A stretch of DNA of 64,000 bases from Haloarcula litorea (GCF_029338195.1 NZ_CP119779.1:1488001-1552000); one strand, 5' to 3'. Shown: positions 8,432 through 18,787, numbered from the stretch's first letter. Made by a program: numbers and translations. The notes: generated by a model from the letters alone, not told the origin.

Positions 8432-8604
8432 CACCTCGAAGCAGGACGCCGACGCTCTTTACTGCACCGCCGTCGCGACCGTCTGCCCCGTGACCGACCT
8501 TCTGCGTCGGACACCGCGTGCCGTCGGTCGCACCACGGCGACCACGGCGGACCCGTTTCCGACGGTTCGCCGCCGCTTATGTCTCCCGAGTGTGAGGTGG
8601 GGGT

Positions 8605-9048
8605 ATGAGCTTACGCGCCCTGTTCAACGACATCCCCTTCGTCAGGGAACTCGGCGTCGAACTGACCGAGGTCGGCGACGGCCACGCGGTCGCCGAACTC
8701 CCCCTGCGCGAAGAGCACTCCTCGAACCCGCACTCGATGATCGCCCACGGCGGGGTCACCTACTCGCTGGCCGACACGGTCGGCGGTGCGGCCGTCGTCT
8801 CCGAGTCCGGCAGCGTCTCGCCGACGGTCGACATGCGGATGGACTACCTCGCCCCCGCGACCGCCGACCTCCGGGCCGAGGCCGAGGTGGTCCGGTCGGG
8901 CGGCCACGTCGCCGTCGTCGACGTGGAGGTGTACGACGACGACGGCCACCACGTCGCCAGCGCTCGCGGCACGTACAAGACCGGTGGCGAAGAGGGCGAC
9001 TCCCCGTGGACCGCCGGCGTCGAGGACCCGCCCGCGGACCTCGATTAG
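8605..9048 (+). CDS. PaaI-type hotdog-fold acyl-CoA thioesterase
   Basis: A 147-residue hotdog-fold protein. Recognisable elements are NDIPFVRELGVELTEV at the start, the catalytic-helix segment NPHSMIAHGGVTYSLAD (the HGG turn and the acidic residue of the PaaI active site), and the beta strands SPTVDMRMDYLAPA. It should hydrolyse small or aromatic acyl-CoA thioesters. A purine-rich stretch (GAGGTGGGGG) just before ATG 8605 could act as ribosome binding site. Its stop overlaps by four bases the stop of the convergent antiporter gene. Confidence 0.88.
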   Translation: MSLRALFNDIPFVRELGVELTEVGDGHAVAELPLREEHSSNPHSMIAHGGVTYSLADTVGGAAVVSESGSVSPTVDMRMDYLAPATADLRAEAEVVRSGGHVAVVDVEVYDDDGHHVASARGTYKTGGEEGDSPWTAGVEDPPADLD

Positions 9049-10982
9049 TCCCCGCCGACCAGCGTCATCCCCTCGCGGACGGACTCGCGTTTCCCCAGCA
9101 GCGTGACGGTGTCGCCCAGCTGGAGCTCGTAGTCGGCGGTCGGCACTTCGGCGTGCTCGTGGTTCTCGCCGCTGACCAGCGCGATGAGGCAGGCCTCGGG
9201 CAGCATCGGCCCGACCTCCCGGACCGTCTTGCCCGCCAGCGACTCGTTTTTCAGCTCGACCTCCTGGACGTCGCCGGTCCGGCCCACGTCGGTCATCCAG
9301 TGGGCGATGGCCGGCCGCTCGATCTGGTTGTCGATCGCCCACGCCGTCGCCATCGCCGAGGAGATGGTCCGGACGCCGAGGTCCTCGAACGCCTCGACGT
9401 TGTCGGGGTTGTTCGCCCGGGCGATGATCCGGTCGATGTCGAACTTCGAGCTGGCCAGCTGCGACACGAGGAGGTTCACGTCGTCGTCGCCGGTGGCGGC
9501 CACGACGGTCTTTGCGTTCTCGGCCCCGGCCGACCGCAACACGTCGGTGTCGGTCCCGTCGCCGATCTCGACGGTGTAGCCCGCGTTGCGCGCTCGTTCG
9601 ACGATCTGTTCGTCCCGTTCGATGATGACGACGTTCTCGCCCCGGTCTTCGAGGCGCTCGGCGAGCGCTCGGCCCACCTGTCCGCCGCCGACGATGATGA
9701 CTCGCATTGGTATCACGTCCAGTTTCTCCGCGATGGTTCGGGCCAGGCCGCCCTCCAGGAGGGCGGTGACGAAGATCACCAGGAACACGGTCCCGAGCAG
9801 TAGCTCCGCCTGCCCGGCCAGCAGGTCCGCCTGCGCCAGCAGCTCCTGGGCCTCCTGGCCGCTCGCCTCGCCGGCCTCCGTCCGCAGCTCCTCGGCGACG
9901 CTGTTGAGTTCGACGGCGAACAGCGTCGCGACCGACGCGGGGATGATCCCCCGCGGGCCGACGAAGCTCATGAACAGCTTCTCCTCCCGGGTGAAGCGGT
10001 CGCCCCGCGCCGAGAGGAAGACGAGCGCGGGCCGGATGACGAACATCACCGCCGCCACGACGGCGATGCCGGCCAGTCCCACGTCGATCAGGGCGTCGGG
10101 GCTGAGCTGGGCCGCCAGCGCGATGAACACGAACGACAGCACCAGCAGCGTGATGTCGCCCTTGAACTCGGTGATGTCGGCCTCGTAGGGGTGGTCGACG
10201 TTGCCCAGTGCGATCCCGGCGGTGGCGACGGCGGCGACGCCGGCCTCCGTCGCGATGGTGTTGGCGGCGGCGTACGCGACCAGCGCGCCCGCCAGCACCA
10301 GCAGCCGGGAGTTCCGCGGGGCGTCGCCCGGCGAGAGGTCGATGTACTGCAGGAGGTAGTACAGCAGGCCGGCGACGAGCAGGCCGACGAGCAGTCCGGT
10401 CCCCAGCCGCAGGGCGAAGGCCTGCAACAGCCCCTCGCTCGTCGCGCCGGGGTTGACCGTCTCGAAGACGACGACGGCGATGATGGCCGCGGTCACGTCG
10501 TTGACGATGCCCTCCGTCTCCAGCGCCGTCGCCACCCGGTCCCGGACGGGGACGACGTTGAGGATGGGCGTGATGACCGTCGGCCCGGTCGCGACCAGCA
10601 GCGCCCCGATGAGAAACGAGATGTCCCAGGCGACGCCGAAGGCGAACTTGACGGCGACGGCCGTCCCGACGAGGGCGATGCCGGCTCCCAGCGTCACCAG
10701 CCGGAACGTCGCCGTCGGTGCCTCACGGATGCGCTCGAAGCGGAGGTGGTACGCCCCCTCGAAGACGATGATGGCGACGGCGAGCCCGACGATGGCCGAC
10801 AGCGCCCCGCCGAACGTCTCGCTGGTGACGATCCCCAGCCCCGGCTGGCCGATGACGACCCCGACCAGCAGGTAGAAGATGATGCTCGGGACCCGGATCC
10901 GGGCGGCGAGTACCTGCGCGACGACGCCGAGCCCGATGATGCCGGCCACCAGCGGGATCAGCAGTCCGGAACTACCAGCCAC
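9045..10982 (-). CDS. Cation:proton antiporter with C-terminal RCK (TrkA) domains
   Basis: A 645-residue CPA-type antiporter of the cytoplasmic membrane. About twelve hydrophobic segments fill residues 1-420 (first segment GLLIPLVAGIIGLGVV; GPRGIIPASVA is a typical CPA1 helix signature). RCK-N begins at residue 426 (MRVIIVGGGQVGRALAE, a Rossmann NAD-binding motif). RCK-C spans about 570-645. The domain order resembles KefB/NhaP-RCK systems, where nucleotides or ions gate transport of K+ or Na+. GTG 10982 is chosen as start because GGAGGA lies five bases upstream and the first membrane segment begins immediately after. An upstream in-frame ATG (11036) would add a charged 18-residue leader. Confidence 0.88.
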   Translation of the reverse strand: MAGSSGLLIPLVAGIIGLGVVAQVLAARIRVPSIIFYLLVGVVIGQPGLGIVTSETFGGALSAIVGLAVAIIVFEGAYHLRFERIREAPTATFRLVTLGAGIALVGTAVAVKFAFGVAWDISFLIGALLVATGPTVITPILNVVPVRDRVATALETEGIVNDVTAAIIAVVVFETVNPGATSEGLLQAFALRLGTGLLVGLLVAGLLYYLLQYIDLSPGDAPRNSRLLVLAGALVAYAAANTIATEAGVAAVATAGIALGNVDHPYEADITEFKGDITLLVLSFVFIALAAQLSPDALIDVGLAGIAVVAAVMFVIRPALVFLSARGDRFTREEKLFMSFVGPRGIIPASVATLFAVELNSVAEELRTEAGEASGQEAQELLAQADLLAGQAELLLGTVFLVIFVTALLEGGLARTIAEKLDVIPMRVIIVGGGQVGRALAERLEDRGENVVIIERDEQIVERARNAGYTVEIGDGTDTDVLRSAGAENAKTVVAATGDDDVNLLVSQLASSKFDIDRIIARANNPDNVEAFEDLGVRTISSAMATAWAIDNQIERPAIAHWMTDVGRTGDVQEVELKNESLAGKTVREVGPMLPEACLIALVSGENHEHAEVPTADYELQLGDTVTLLGKRESVREGMTLVGGD

Positions 10983-10987
10983 GGCTG

Positions 10988-10993
10988 TCCTCC
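10988..10993 (-). promoter_or_regulatory. Ribosome binding site deciding the antiporter start
   Basis: On the minus strand GGAGGA stands five bases before GTG 10982. This is one of few strong Shine-Dalgarno matches in this window, where most starts look leaderless. It argues for a leadered transcript and for the GTG start rather than the ATG 54 bases upstream. Confidence 0.55.
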
Positions 10994-11181
10994 ATCTATG
11001 CCGGACAAAGGTACCCCCCGGTATAAACGCACTCACTCGCGCCCACGAGCGGCGGCTCGCTCGGTCGTTCGCGGCGTTTCCGCGGCCCCGGCGGGTCGTT
11101 TCCCCGCTCGCTCTCCTCGCTGACCTCGCGGCTTCGCCGCTCGGGCGTTATCGAGGGTCTTCGCTGGCGCTCGGAACCGCG

Positions 11182-13158
11182 CTAGTCGTCGGTCGCCGCC
11201 CGCCCACTCACCCGCTCCTCGTCGGCGAACGCCGCCTCGTCGTAGATGCGGTCGATGCGGTCGGCGTGGACCGACTTGATGTCCGGCCGGATCTTCTTCA
11301 TCGTCGGCGTCAGCAGGCCGTTCTCCTCGGTGAACCCCTCCGGGAGCACCTCGAAGCGCTTGACCGTCTCGTGGGACTCCAGGGACCCGTTGGCCGCCTC
11401 GACGGCCCGGTCGATCAGCGTCCGGACGTTCTCGTCGTCGGGCCACGCCGCGGGGTCGGCGGGGACGGACAGCCCCTTCTGTCGGGCGGCCGCGTCGAGT
11501 TCGTCCCCGTCGGGGAACACGAGCGCCCCGACGTACTTCTCCCCGTCGCCAAGCACCAGCGCCTGGTCGACGATGGGCCGGTCCTCCAGGGCCTCCTCGA
11601 CGGCCTGTGGCGCGACGTTCTTGCCAGTCGAGAGGACGAGCAGCTGCTTGGCCCGCTCGCGGAACACGAAGTAGCCGTCCGGTCGCCGGGTGACGATGTC
11701 GCCGGTCCGGAAGTAGCCGTCGTCGGTGAAGGCGTCCTCGGTCGCCTGGTCGAGGTTCCAGTAGCCGTCGGTGACGTTCGGCCCCTTCACGAGTAACTCG
11801 CCGGTGTCGCCCATCACGCCCCCGAGGTTCTCCTCGGGCAGGACGTGCGTGTCGAGTTCGATGTCCATCGCCTCGACGGGGGTCCCGATGGTACCGACCT
11901 TCGGCTCCGGGATGGGGTTGTTCGTCACGACGGGCGCGGCCTCGGTCAGGCCGTACCCCTCGTAGATTGGCAGCCCCATCCCGTGGTACAGCTCCGCCAG
12001 CCCCTTCGAGAGCGTGCCGCCGCCGCTGACGAGCATCTCGACGTTGCCCCCCAGCGCCTGCCTGACGTTCGAGAACACCAGCCTGTCCGCGACGGCGTAC
12101 TTCGCCCGCAGCGGGACGCCGGGCAGCTCCTCGCGGTGGTAGCGCCGGCCCACGTCGACGGCCCACTCGAAGATGCGCTCGCCGACGGCCGACTCCTCGG
12201 CCTCCTCGCGGATGGCGTCGTAGATCTTCTCGTACACCCGCGGGACGCTGGTGGCGACGGTCGGCTCGACGAGCTGGAAGTCCTCCTTCAGGGTGTCGAC
12301 GCTCTCGGCGTAGGCGACACAGCCGCCGACCGCGAAGATGAAGAAGTGGCCGGTGAGCCGCTCGAAGACGTGGGCGAGCGGGAGGTACGACACGGTCTGT
12401 GCGGTGTCGTCGACCCGCGGCGCGTCCGCCGGCAGGTCCGCGCCCGGCCCGTAGCCGTCGTCACACTGCTCGACGTTGGCGGCGAAGTTCCGGTGAGTGA
12501 GCCGGACCCCCTTGGGCTGGCCGGTCGTCCCCGAGGTGTAGACCAGACTGGCGAGCTCCTCGGGATCGCGCTCGGCGAGCAGGACGTTGTAGGTCCCCTC
12601 GTCGTAGGCCGCGTCGCCGAGCTCGTACACGTCCGCCAGCGTGTGGACGTCCGCGCGGTCGGTGTCGGTCTCGTCGATCACCACGATCTCCTCGACCGGG
12701 ACCTCGTCCTCCACGGCCAGCACCCGCTCCAGCAGCTCGTCGTTCTCGCAGACGACGGCCGTCGCGCCCGGGTCCGACAGGAGGTGCCGGACCTGGTCCG
12801 GCGAGGAGCTCTTGTAGACGGTCGAGACGACCGCGCCGTTGGCCAGCAGCGCGAAGTCCGACTGGGCCCACTCCATCCGCGTGTCCGAGAACAGGCCGAC
12901 CCGGTCGCCCGGCTGGACGCCGAGCTCCCGGAACCCCAGGGCCAGCCGGCGGACGACGTCGCGCATCTCCCCGTAGGTCAGCGCCGCGTACTCGCCCTGC
13001 GGTGCGGCGTCGAACGCGACGCCGGCCAGCGAGCGGTCGTGGGTCCCGCCCTTGTACTTCTGTGCCGGCCGGGTCGCGTGCTCCTCGGCGCTCGCCTCGA
13101 AGAGTTCCGGGAGCGTCCTGTCGCCGACCCCGCCCTCGGAAGGTTCAGCTTCGACCAT
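11182..13158 (-). CDS. Long-chain fatty-acid--CoA ligase (AMP-forming)
   Basis: A 658-residue ANL-superfamily acyl-CoA synthetase. The P-loop motif is [13 protein letters not shown]. Further motifs are the [12 protein letters not shown] region, the [10 protein letters not shown] motif, and the adenylate-binding YFRTGDIV. The C-terminal domain contains the catalytic Lys in [10 protein letters not shown]-type sequence. It activates fatty acids with ATP for beta-oxidation or lipid use. The length and the LAHVFER signature match FAA1/FadD15-like enzymes. ATG 13158 is chosen; another in-frame ATG lies seven codons upstream (13179). It lies upstream of the antiporter on the same strand, with a 199-base low-complexity gap. 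Confidence 0.92.
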   Translation of the reverse strand: MVEAEPSEGGVGDRTLPELFEASAEEHATRPAQKYKGGTHDRSLAGVAFDAAPQGEYAALTYGEMRDVVRRLALGFRELGVQPGDRVGLFSDTRMEWAQSDFALLANGAVVSTVYKSSSPDQVRHLLSDPGATAVVCENDELLERVLAVEDEVPVEEIVVIDETDTDRADVHTLADVYELGDAAYDEGTYNVLLAERDPEELASLVYTSGTTGQPKGVRLTHRNFAANVEQCDDGYGPGADLPADAPRVDDTAQTVSYLPLAHVFERLTGHFFIFAVGGCVAYAESVDTLKEDFQLVEPTVATSVPRVYEKIYDAIREEAEESAVGERIFEWAVDVGRRYHREELPGVPLRAKYAVADRLVFSNVRQALGGNVEMLVSGGGTLSKGLAELYHGMGLPIYEGYGLTEAAPVVTNNPIPEPKVGTIGTPVEAMDIELDTHVLPEENLGGVMGDTGELLVKGPNVTDGYWNLDQATEDAFTDDGYFRTGDIVTRRPDGYFVFRERAKQLLVLSTGKNVAPQAVEEALEDRPIVDQALVLGDGEKYVGALVFPDGDELDAAARQKGLSVPADPAAWPDDENVRTLIDRAVEAANGSLESHETVKRFEVLPEGFTEENGLLTPTMKKIRPDIKSVHADRIDRIYDEAAFADEERVSGRAATDD

Positions 13159-13256
13159 TAGGGATGCATTTGGTAACATCCCTGAAAACTGTGCCGACCG
13201 TATCAGCGGACGACACCGCGGCGCTCACGCCGCCGTTCGTCGCCCCGCGCCGGAGG

Positions 13257-14153
13257 CTATCGGTCCAGCGACACCAACACGCCCCGGACGTTCATCGCGA
13301 CCTCCGCGCGGGCCTTGCGGTCCCCCCAGATCTCGGGCGTCTCGACGGTCTCGACGAAGTGGTCGACGACCGCGTCGTCGTCGCCCAGCTCCGCGCGCTT
13401 GGTCTCGACGTCGGCGACCCAGGCTTCCAGCTTCGCCGCGTACTCGTCCAGGCGGTCGGCGGTCGGGGCCGGCCCGAAGTGGCCGTACAGCAGCGTCGCC
13501 GGATCGAGGTCCCGCAGCCGCTCGACGTCGGCGAGCGCCCCGTCGAGATCGAAGTTCACCGGCGGGGTGGTGACGTGGACCTCGTCGGTCGAGGGCGCGT
13601 AGATGCCGGCGGCGTCGGCCGTGAACACGCCGTCGATCGCGGGGTCGTGGAAGACGACCTGGTGGGGGGCGTGGCCCGGCGCGTGGATCGCCGCCAGCGT
13701 GTGGTCGCCCAGGTCGATCTCGTCGCCGTCGCTCAGCTCGACGATTCGGTCCTCGGGGACCGGCTCGGGTTCGACGTAGTACTCGATCTGGTCGCCGACG
13801 GCCTGCTTGGTGCCCGCCCAGAGCCGCGAGGGGTCGGCGAGGTGGGGCACGCCGATCTCGTGGACGTACGCGGTCGCCGACGGACACTCTTCGAGGAGGA
13901 GGCCCGCGCCGCCGGCGTGGTCGAGGTGGACGTGCGTGAGCGCGATCACTTCGAGGTCCTCGGGGGCGACCCCGACCTCGGCCATCGCGTCGAGGATCCG
14001 CTCGTAGTTGGTCCCGATGCCGGTGTCGACCAGCGCCGGCCGCTCGGCGTCGACGATGTACACCGAGCCGTACTCGGGCACGTCGTACATCCCGGTGTCG
14101 ACGTAGTGGACGTCCGGGCAGTGCTCGGCGTCGTAAACGTCACCGATTGCCAT
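13257..14153 (-). CDS. MBL-fold metallo-hydrolase
   Basis: A 298-residue glyoxalase-II-like hydrolase. The metal motif is [10 protein letters not shown] near residue 95, with a later His in HAPGHAPHQ and an Asp in FTADAAG, then YGHFGP. The family includes thioesterases, lactonases and sulfur dioxygenases; nothing here fixes the substrate. It lies directly upstream of the acyl-CoA synthetase on the same strand, 98 bases away, so a role on thioesters is possible but only inferred. It is divergent from serS with 102 bases between the starts. Confidence 0.85.
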   Translation of the reverse strand: MAIGDVYDAEHCPDVHYVDTGMYDVPEYGSVYIVDAERPALVDTGIGTNYERILDAMAEVGVAPEDLEVIALTHVHLDHAGGAGLLLEECPSATAYVHEIGVPHLADPSRLWAGTKQAVGDQIEYYVEPEPVPEDRIVELSDGDEIDLGDHTLAAIHAPGHAPHQVVFHDPAIDGVFTADAAGIYAPSTDEVHVTTPPVNFDLDGALADVERLRDLDPATLLYGHFGPAPTADRLDEYAAKLEAWVADVETKRAELGDDDAVVDHFVETVETPEIWGDRKARAEVAMNVRGVLVSLDR

Positions 14154-14255
14154 ACCGTGAGACCGACCGGGAGCGAGAAAACCGTTGTGCCGGCGGCGCG
14201 CGGCGAGGCACGCGCGACCGACACGACTAATTTCCGCCGCCGAGAAGCCGCGGGT

Positions 14256-15638
14256 ATGTTATCGAGACAGTTCGTCCGGGAGAACCCCGAGACGGTCCGG
14301 GACGCCATCGAGCGCAAGGGCGTCACGGGCGTCGATCTCGACGAGATCCTCGACATCGACGAGGAGTGGCGCGAGCTGAAGGCGGAGGGCGACGGGCTCC
14401 GCCAGCAGCGCAACGAGGTCTCCAGCGAGATCGGCGCTCTCAAACAGGAGGGCAAGGAGGAGGAGGCCCAGGCGGCGATCGAACGCTCCCAGGAGCTCAA
14501 GGCGGAACTCCAGGCCGTCGAGGAGCGGGCCGACGAGCTGGAGACCGAACTCGAAGAGCGGCTGCTGGAACTGCCGAACGTCCCCCACGAGTCGGTCCCG
14601 ACCGGCGACGACGAGAGCGACAACGTCGAGCGCTACCGGCGCGGCTTCGAGGACCTGCGGGACCTGCCCGACGAGGTGGTCCCCCACTACGACCTGGGCG
14701 AGGAACTTGACATCCTGGACTTCGAGCGGGGCGCGAAGGTCACGGGCGGCGGCTTCCAGTTCGTGAAAGGCGAGGGTGCCCGCCTCGAGCACGCGCTGGT
14801 GCAGTTCATGCTGGACGTCCACCGCGAGCAAGGGTACGACGACGTGCTCCCGCCGATCCCGGTCAACTCCGCGTCGATGCGGGGCACCGGCCAGCTCCCG
14901 AAGTTCGACGAGGACGCCTACCGCGTCGGGGCGCGCCAGGACGACGACTACGACGACGACGACCTCTGGCTGCTGCCGACGGCGGAGGTCCCCGTGACGA
15001 ACATGTACCGCGACGAGATCCTGCTGGACGGCGACCTCCCGGTCAAACACCAGGCGTTCTCGCCGAACTTCCGGCGGGAGGCCGGCGAACACGGGACCGA
15101 GACCCGTGGCTACGTCCGCGTCCACCAGTTCCACAAGGTCGAACTCGTCAACTTCGTCCGGCCCGAGGACAGCTACGACCGCCTCGAGGGGCTGCTCTCG
15201 GAGGCCGAGGAAGTGCTGGACCGGCTCGGGCTCCCCTACCGCGTGCTGGACATGTGCACCGGCGACATGGGGTTCACCCAGGCGAAGAAGTACGACATCG
15301 AGGTGTGGGCACCCGGCGACGACATGGCGGACGGCCCCGAGGTCGGCGGCCGCTGGCTCGAGGTCTCCTCCGTGTCGAACTTCGAGGACTTCCAGGCCCG
15401 GCGGGCCGGCCTGCGCTACCGGCCCGAGCGCCACGAGTCCGCGGAGTACCTCCACACGCTCAACGGCTCCGGGCTGGCGGTCCCGCGGGTGCTGGTCGCC
15501 ATCCTGGAGTACTACCAGAACGAGGACGGCACGGTGACCGTGCCCGAGGCGCTCCGGCCGTACATGGGCGGACGGGAGGCCATCGAGGGGTCGGAGAAGC
15601 TGGGCGAGAGCGCGCTCGGCGCGGGCGAGAAGGACTAG
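14256..15638 (+). CDS. serS: Seryl-tRNA synthetase
   Basis: A 460-residue class II synthetase that charges tRNA-Ser. Residues 1-110 form the tRNA-binding antiparallel coiled coil ([18 protein letters not shown]-like opening, then a Lys/Glu-rich helix pair). The catalytic core follows, with the [14 protein letters not shown] region of motif 2 and the [13 protein letters not shown] motif 3 near the C-terminus. It is of the common bacterial type, not the rare methanogen type. ATG 14256 follows a CGCGGGT leader; a much longer open frame upstream is an artefact of GC-rich sequence. Its stop overlaps by four bases the stop of the convergent Nudix gene. Confidence 0.96.
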   Translation: MLSRQFVRENPETVRDAIERKGVTGVDLDEILDIDEEWRELKAEGDGLRQQRNEVSSEIGALKQEGKEEEAQAAIERSQELKAELQAVEERADELETELEERLLELPNVPHESVPTGDDESDNVERYRRGFEDLRDLPDEVVPHYDLGEELDILDFERGAKVTGGGFQFVKGEGARLEHALVQFMLDVHREQGYDDVLPPIPVNSASMRGTGQLPKFDEDAYRVGARQDDDYDDDDLWLLPTAEVPVTNMYRDEILLDGDLPVKHQAFSPNFRREAGEHGTETRGYVRVHQFHKVELVNFVRPEDSYDRLEGLLSEAEEVLDRLGLPYRVLDMCTGDMGFTQAKKYDIEVWAPGDDMADGPEVGGRWLEVSSVSNFEDFQARRAGLRYRPERHESAEYLHTLNGSGLAVPRVLVAILEYYQNEDGTVTVPEALRPYMGGREAIEGSEKLGESALGAGEKD

Positions 15639-16108
15639 TCGCCGGCGGACGCCGCCGCCGGGACCGCCGTCTCGTGCCGGCAGACGTGGCGGACCTGCGG
15701 GAGCGTCGTCGGGGGGACCGCCGACGGCCGGACCCACCGGGCGTCGAGGATCCCCTCCGTCGCGTCGGGGGTCACCGGCGACAGCAGGTCGCAGTCGAAG
15801 ACGGTGTAGGCCGACACCGTGGCGTCGAGGCTCTCGTGGGCGTACCAGAACTCCGTCACCGGCCGCCCGACCCGGGCCCGGCAGTGGAGTTCCTCGTCGA
15901 GCTCCCGTCGCAGTCCCTCGCCCAGCGTCTCGCCGTCGTGGACGCCACCCCCGGGGAGTGTCCAGAACGGCGTCCCGTCGGCGTGGCGCTCCTTGACCAG
16001 CAGCACCGTCGACCCGGTGGTCACGAGTGCCTTCGCGCCGGGCCGGAGTCGGTACTCGCCGTCGGTCGTCGCGTCGTGGGTGGGGGGCTCTCGAGGGCGG
16101 TTCGCCAT
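15635..16108 (-). CDS. Nudix hydrolase
   Basis: A 157-residue Nudix-fold pyrophosphohydrolase. The Nudix box reads G-x5-E-x7-R-E-L-D-E-E-L, starting at GGGVHDGE, with the final conserved Gly replaced by His. The preceding strand ends WTLPGGG, as in MutT-like proteins. The substrate, probably a nucleoside diphosphate derivative, cannot be told from sequence. ATG 16108 is chosen because sequence before it is Arg-rich and unlike the family. An unusually AT-containing control region (TGTTGGGGCATAAAC) lies about 30 bases upstream. Confidence 0.85.
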   Translation of the reverse strand: MANRPREPPTHDATTDGEYRLRPGAKALVTTGSTVLLVKERHADGTPFWTLPGGGVHDGETLGEGLRRELDEELHCRARVGRPVTEFWYAHESLDATVSAYTVFDCDLLSPVTPDATEGILDARWVRPSAVPPTTLPQVRHVCRHETAVPAAASAGD

Positions 16109-16294
16109 GTACCAGTCACATACCGTGTTGGGGCATAAACAAATGGTGGCTACCCGGACGGCGACGGCGGCGCTTCGGCGAGAGTAGCGGGCGGTTACGC
16201 GGGTAGGCGCTCTGTTACCGATCCCCACTCCCGGGTCGACGCGGGGACCGACGTCGCCCCCGCTCGACCGGTCGGCCGTTCGGTCCCGGCGTCG

Positions 16295-16630
16295 CTACCG
16301 GGTGTAGGTCTCGATCCGGTCGACGCGGCCGTCGGCGAAGGTGAACACGTCGACGAACCGGACGATGGGGTCGCCGTCGGCGTCGAGCAGGCGACCCCGG
16401 ACCGCAACGGCGTCGTCCCGCCGGAAGACGCCGTCGATCGGGTGCGTGGTGTCGGTCCGGGGCCGCCCCTCGCGCATGAACCGGACGAACCGCTCGCGGC
16501 CCTCGATGGTCCGGTCGGGCCGGTCGTGGACGAACGACTCGGCGAGCAATCCTCGCAGCCGGTCGTAGTCGCCGCCGTCCAGCGCGCGGTAGTAGGCCCG
16601 CGCGGTGGCGGCTCGGTCGCCGTCACTCAT
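16295..16630 (-). CDS. SnoaL/NTF2-like protein
   Basis: A 111-residue protein of the cone-shaped NTF2 fold. Typical features are the opening helix ARAYYRALDGGDYDRLRGLLAE, the FVHDRPDRTIEGRERF segment, and the strands VAVRGRLLDADGDPIVRFVDVFTFADGRV that end the family domain. Members are ketosteroid isomerase-like or polyketide cyclase-like; the activity here is unknown. The gene starts inside the last codons of the peroxiredoxin gene (8-base overlap), which suggests translational coupling and a shared transcript. Confidence 0.8.
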   Translation of the reverse strand: MSDGDRAATARAYYRALDGGDYDRLRGLLAESFVHDRPDRTIEGRERFVRFMREGRPRTDTTHPIDGVFRRDDAVAVRGRLLDADGDPIVRFVDVFTFADGRVDRIETYTR

Positions 16631-18062
16631 CGCGGTCGTCCGCCGCGGGGTCGGTCAGTTCCAGTTCGCCGTCGGCGGCTGGCTCGTCGTCCGCTCCCGC
16701 GTCCGGCCCGTCGGCCGCCGCGTCGTCGGCGTCGGTCCCGTCCGTGTCGGGCGTGTCCGGCCCGTCGTCCCGGCGGTCGGGCGCGGCGGGTCCCGACGCG
16801 TCGCCGGCGGCAGTCGACCCGCCGTTTCCGCCCTCGGCGTCGTCGGGGGTCGGCGGCGCGTCGACCATCGAGGTCGGCTCCTCGGTGACCGCCTCGGGCG
16901 TCGGCTCCGGGTCGGTCGCCTCCAGTTCCGCCTGTATCTCGGCGATCTCGTCGTCGCCGATCGCGTCGTGGTCGCCGTCGTCCGCACCGGCGACGGACGG
17001 GTCCCCCTCCGCCGGCCCGTCCTCGGCCACCGCCCCGGTCGCGCCGTCGTCGCGTCGCTCCGACTGGTCGCCCCCGACCGTCTCCGACGCGTCGTCGATG
17101 TCCACGTCCAGCGTGGCGTCGGGGGCGGGCTCCTCAGCGGGGAGGATGCCGTCGCCGTCGTCCGGCGCGGACGTGGTCAGGTCGTCCACCGCCGGGGGCC
17201 AGGGGCCGTCCGGGTCCGGCGGCTCCTCGTAGTCGCGGGCGGTCCCGAGCGGTCGCTCGGCGTCGTCGCGGAGCTCCTGGCCGCGGGCACCGCTGCCGCT
17301 GGAGTAGGCGCTGGCCGACCCCGCCAGCCAGTCGGCGGCCTGCCAGAGGGCGCTGGCCTTCGTCTTGGCCCCCTCGTAGACCGGCGATAGGGAGTCGTCG
17401 TCGCCGAACCGGACGGCGGTGTCGAACTGTGACTCGGCCTCCGCGAACTCCTCGCGGGCCCGCTGGAAGTCCGACTGGGCCAGCATCCACTCGGAGTCGC
17501 CGAAGGCGTCCATCGCCGACGTGAACGCTCGACGACCCTCCGTGTAGTGGGCGTGGCCGACCCGGTAGCGGGCGAAGGCCGTGTCGTCGCCGCCGGTGTC
17601 GGCGATGGCGTCCTTGATCGGCTCCACGTCCGGGAGTACGGTCGGATCGTCGGTGTGCCAGGCGTAGCGGACGACGCCGTCGTGGTCGACGACGGCGACG
17701 GCCCGTTCGAGCAGGTGCTGGCCGATGTCGTCGACGAACCCGAGGTCGTACGCCTCGGCCACCGCGCCGTCGGTGTCGGCCAGCAGCGGCACCTTGAGGT
17801 CGTAGCGGTCGGCGAACGCCCGGTGGCTGTGGACGGAGTCCGGGCTGATCCCGAGGATGGTCACGTCCTTCTGCATCGTGAAGAGGTCGAGCTCGTCCAG
17901 ACCGCAGGACGTCTCGTCGCAGGCGGGGTTGAAGTCGGCGGGGTAGAACGCGAGGATGACCACGTCATCGCCGAGGAACTCCCCCAGCGACACGCGGCGT
18001 CGCTCGCCGTCGACGAGGCCCGGGAGCTCGAACGCCGGTGCCTCCGTCCCCTCCGAGAGCAT
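16623..18062 (-). CDS. PrxQ/BCP-type peroxiredoxin with helical and long acidic C-terminal regions
   Basis: A 479-residue protein. Residues 1-155 are a complete thioredoxin-fold peroxiredoxin: [15 protein letters not shown] places the peroxidatic Cys48 and resolving Cys53 in the C-x4-C arrangement of PrxQ/BCP. Residues of about 165-270 are predicted helical ([26 protein letters not shown]). The last 200 residues are a low-complexity Asp/Pro/Thr/Ala tail without aromatic residues, clearly disordered. A normal PrxQ has about 155 residues, so two thirds of the protein is an accessory extension. Role: thiol-dependent reduction of peroxides. ATG 18062 is preferred to a start eight codons upstream. 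It is divergent from tsr3. Confidence 0.85.
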   Translation of the reverse strand: MLSEGTEAPAFELPGLVDGERRRVSLGEFLGDDVVILAFYPADFNPACDETSCGLDELDLFTMQKDVTILGISPDSVHSHRAFADRYDLKVPLLADTDGAVAEAYDLGFVDDIGQHLLERAVAVVDHDGVVRYAWHTDDPTVLPDVEPIKDAIADTGGDDTAFARYRVGHAHYTEGRRAFTSAMDAFGDSEWMLAQSDFQRAREEFAEAESQFDTAVRFGDDDSLSPVYEGAKTKASALWQAADWLAGSASAYSSGSGARGQELRDDAERPLGTARDYEEPPDPDGPWPPAVDDLTTSAPDDGDGILPAEEPAPDATLDVDIDDASETVGGDQSERRDDGATGAVAEDGPAEGDPSVAGADDGDHDAIGDDEIAEIQAELEATDPEPTPEAVTEEPTSMVDAPPTPDDAEGGNGGSTAAGDASGPAAPDRRDDGPDTPDTDGTDADDAAADGPDAGADDEPAADGELELTDPAADDRDE

Positions 18063-18151
18063 ACCGACCGTCCGGCCTGTCGCCACTTAACGGTGTTCAG
18101 TCCCGAACGCGGAGCGGGGCGCTTTTGCCGCCGCGAGCGGTACGCTCGGGC

Positions 18152-18667
18152 GTGGAACTGCACGTCAGGTACGAGGGCGACGACGACCCCGAGAAGTGTA
18201 GCGCCCGGAAGCTCGCGCGGTTCGACCTCGCGGAGCTGCACCGCGCGACCCGGTCGACGCCGCCGGGGATCGTCCTCAACCCCTTCGCCGAGCGGGCGCT
18301 GTCCCCGGCCGACGCCCCGCGGGCCGGCGACGGCGCGCGCCACGAGCGGCTGGTCGCGCTGGACTGCTCGTGGGAGACCGCCGAGCGGGAGGCGTTCGAT
18401 CTGGAGGGGGTCCACCGGTCGCTGCCCTTCCTCGTGGCCGGCAACCCCGTCAACTACGGGACGGCGTTCCAGCTCAACACCGTCGAGGCCTTCGCCGGCG
18501 CGCTGTGTATCCTCGGGGAGCGCGACCGGGCCGAGGAGCTCCTCGCGAAGTTCTCGTGGGGTCACACGTTCCTCGAACTGAACGAGGAGCCGCTGCGGCG
18601 CTACGCCGACTGCGAGGACTCGGCGGACGTGGTCGCCGTCCAGGACGACTACCTCGCCGAGGAGTGA
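18152..18667 (+). CDS. tsr3: 16S rRNA aminocarboxypropyltransferase Tsr3 (DUF367)
   Basis: A 171-residue protein of the Tsr3 family, which transfers the aminocarboxypropyl group of SAM to a small-subunit rRNA uridine. Characteristic segments are [33 protein letters not shown] and the [11 protein letters not shown] stretch. The start is GTG 18152; TTTT at 18122-18125 lies about 30 bases upstream as a possible TATA element. A longer frame with an N-terminal extension is unlike the family and was rejected. It ends exactly one base before the convergent 39-residue zinc-protein gene. Confidence 0.9.
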   Translation: MELHVRYEGDDDPEKCSARKLARFDLAELHRATRSTPPGIVLNPFAERALSPADAPRAGDGARHERLVALDCSWETAEREAFDLEGVHRSLPFLVAGNPVNYGTAFQLNTVEAFAGALCILGERDRAEELLAKFSWGHTFLELNEEPLRRYADCEDSADVVAVQDDYLAEE

Positions 18668-18787
18668 CTACCGGACGCTCGGTTCGCGCAGCGGCGCGTC
18701 GCAGTGCGGACAGGCCTGCCGGGCTTCGGCCTCGAAGACGTCCTCGATACGCTCGCCGCAGGCGCGACATCGCAGGTGGGATGTCAT
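18668..18787 (-). CDS. 39-residue zinc-finger micro-protein
   Basis: A very short gene. ATG 18787 to TAG 18668 gives 39 residues with two CxxC knuckles, CRAC near residues 7-10 and CPHC near 26-29, separated by an acidic helix, and a basic end. The spacing fits one tetrahedral zinc site. Haloarchaea encode many such one-domain zinc micro-proteins of mostly unknown function. The reading frame starts eleven codons before any overlap and ends flush with the tsr3 stop. The function is unknown; a regulatory or protein-binding role is inferred from the class. Confidence 0.7.
   Translation of the reverse strand: MTSHLRCRACGERIEDVFEAEARQACPHCDAPLREPSVR

Noticed and set aside
8310-9803. A 497-codon plus-strand frame spanning TrmB, thioesterase and antiporter
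   Set aside because: It crosses three real genes in different frames and has Arg/Pro-rich nonsense composition.
13002-14255. N-terminal extension of serS by more than 400 codons
   Set aside because: The extension is antisense to the acyl-CoA synthetase and metallo-hydrolase genes; known SerRS proteins begin at the [10 protein letters not shown] region.
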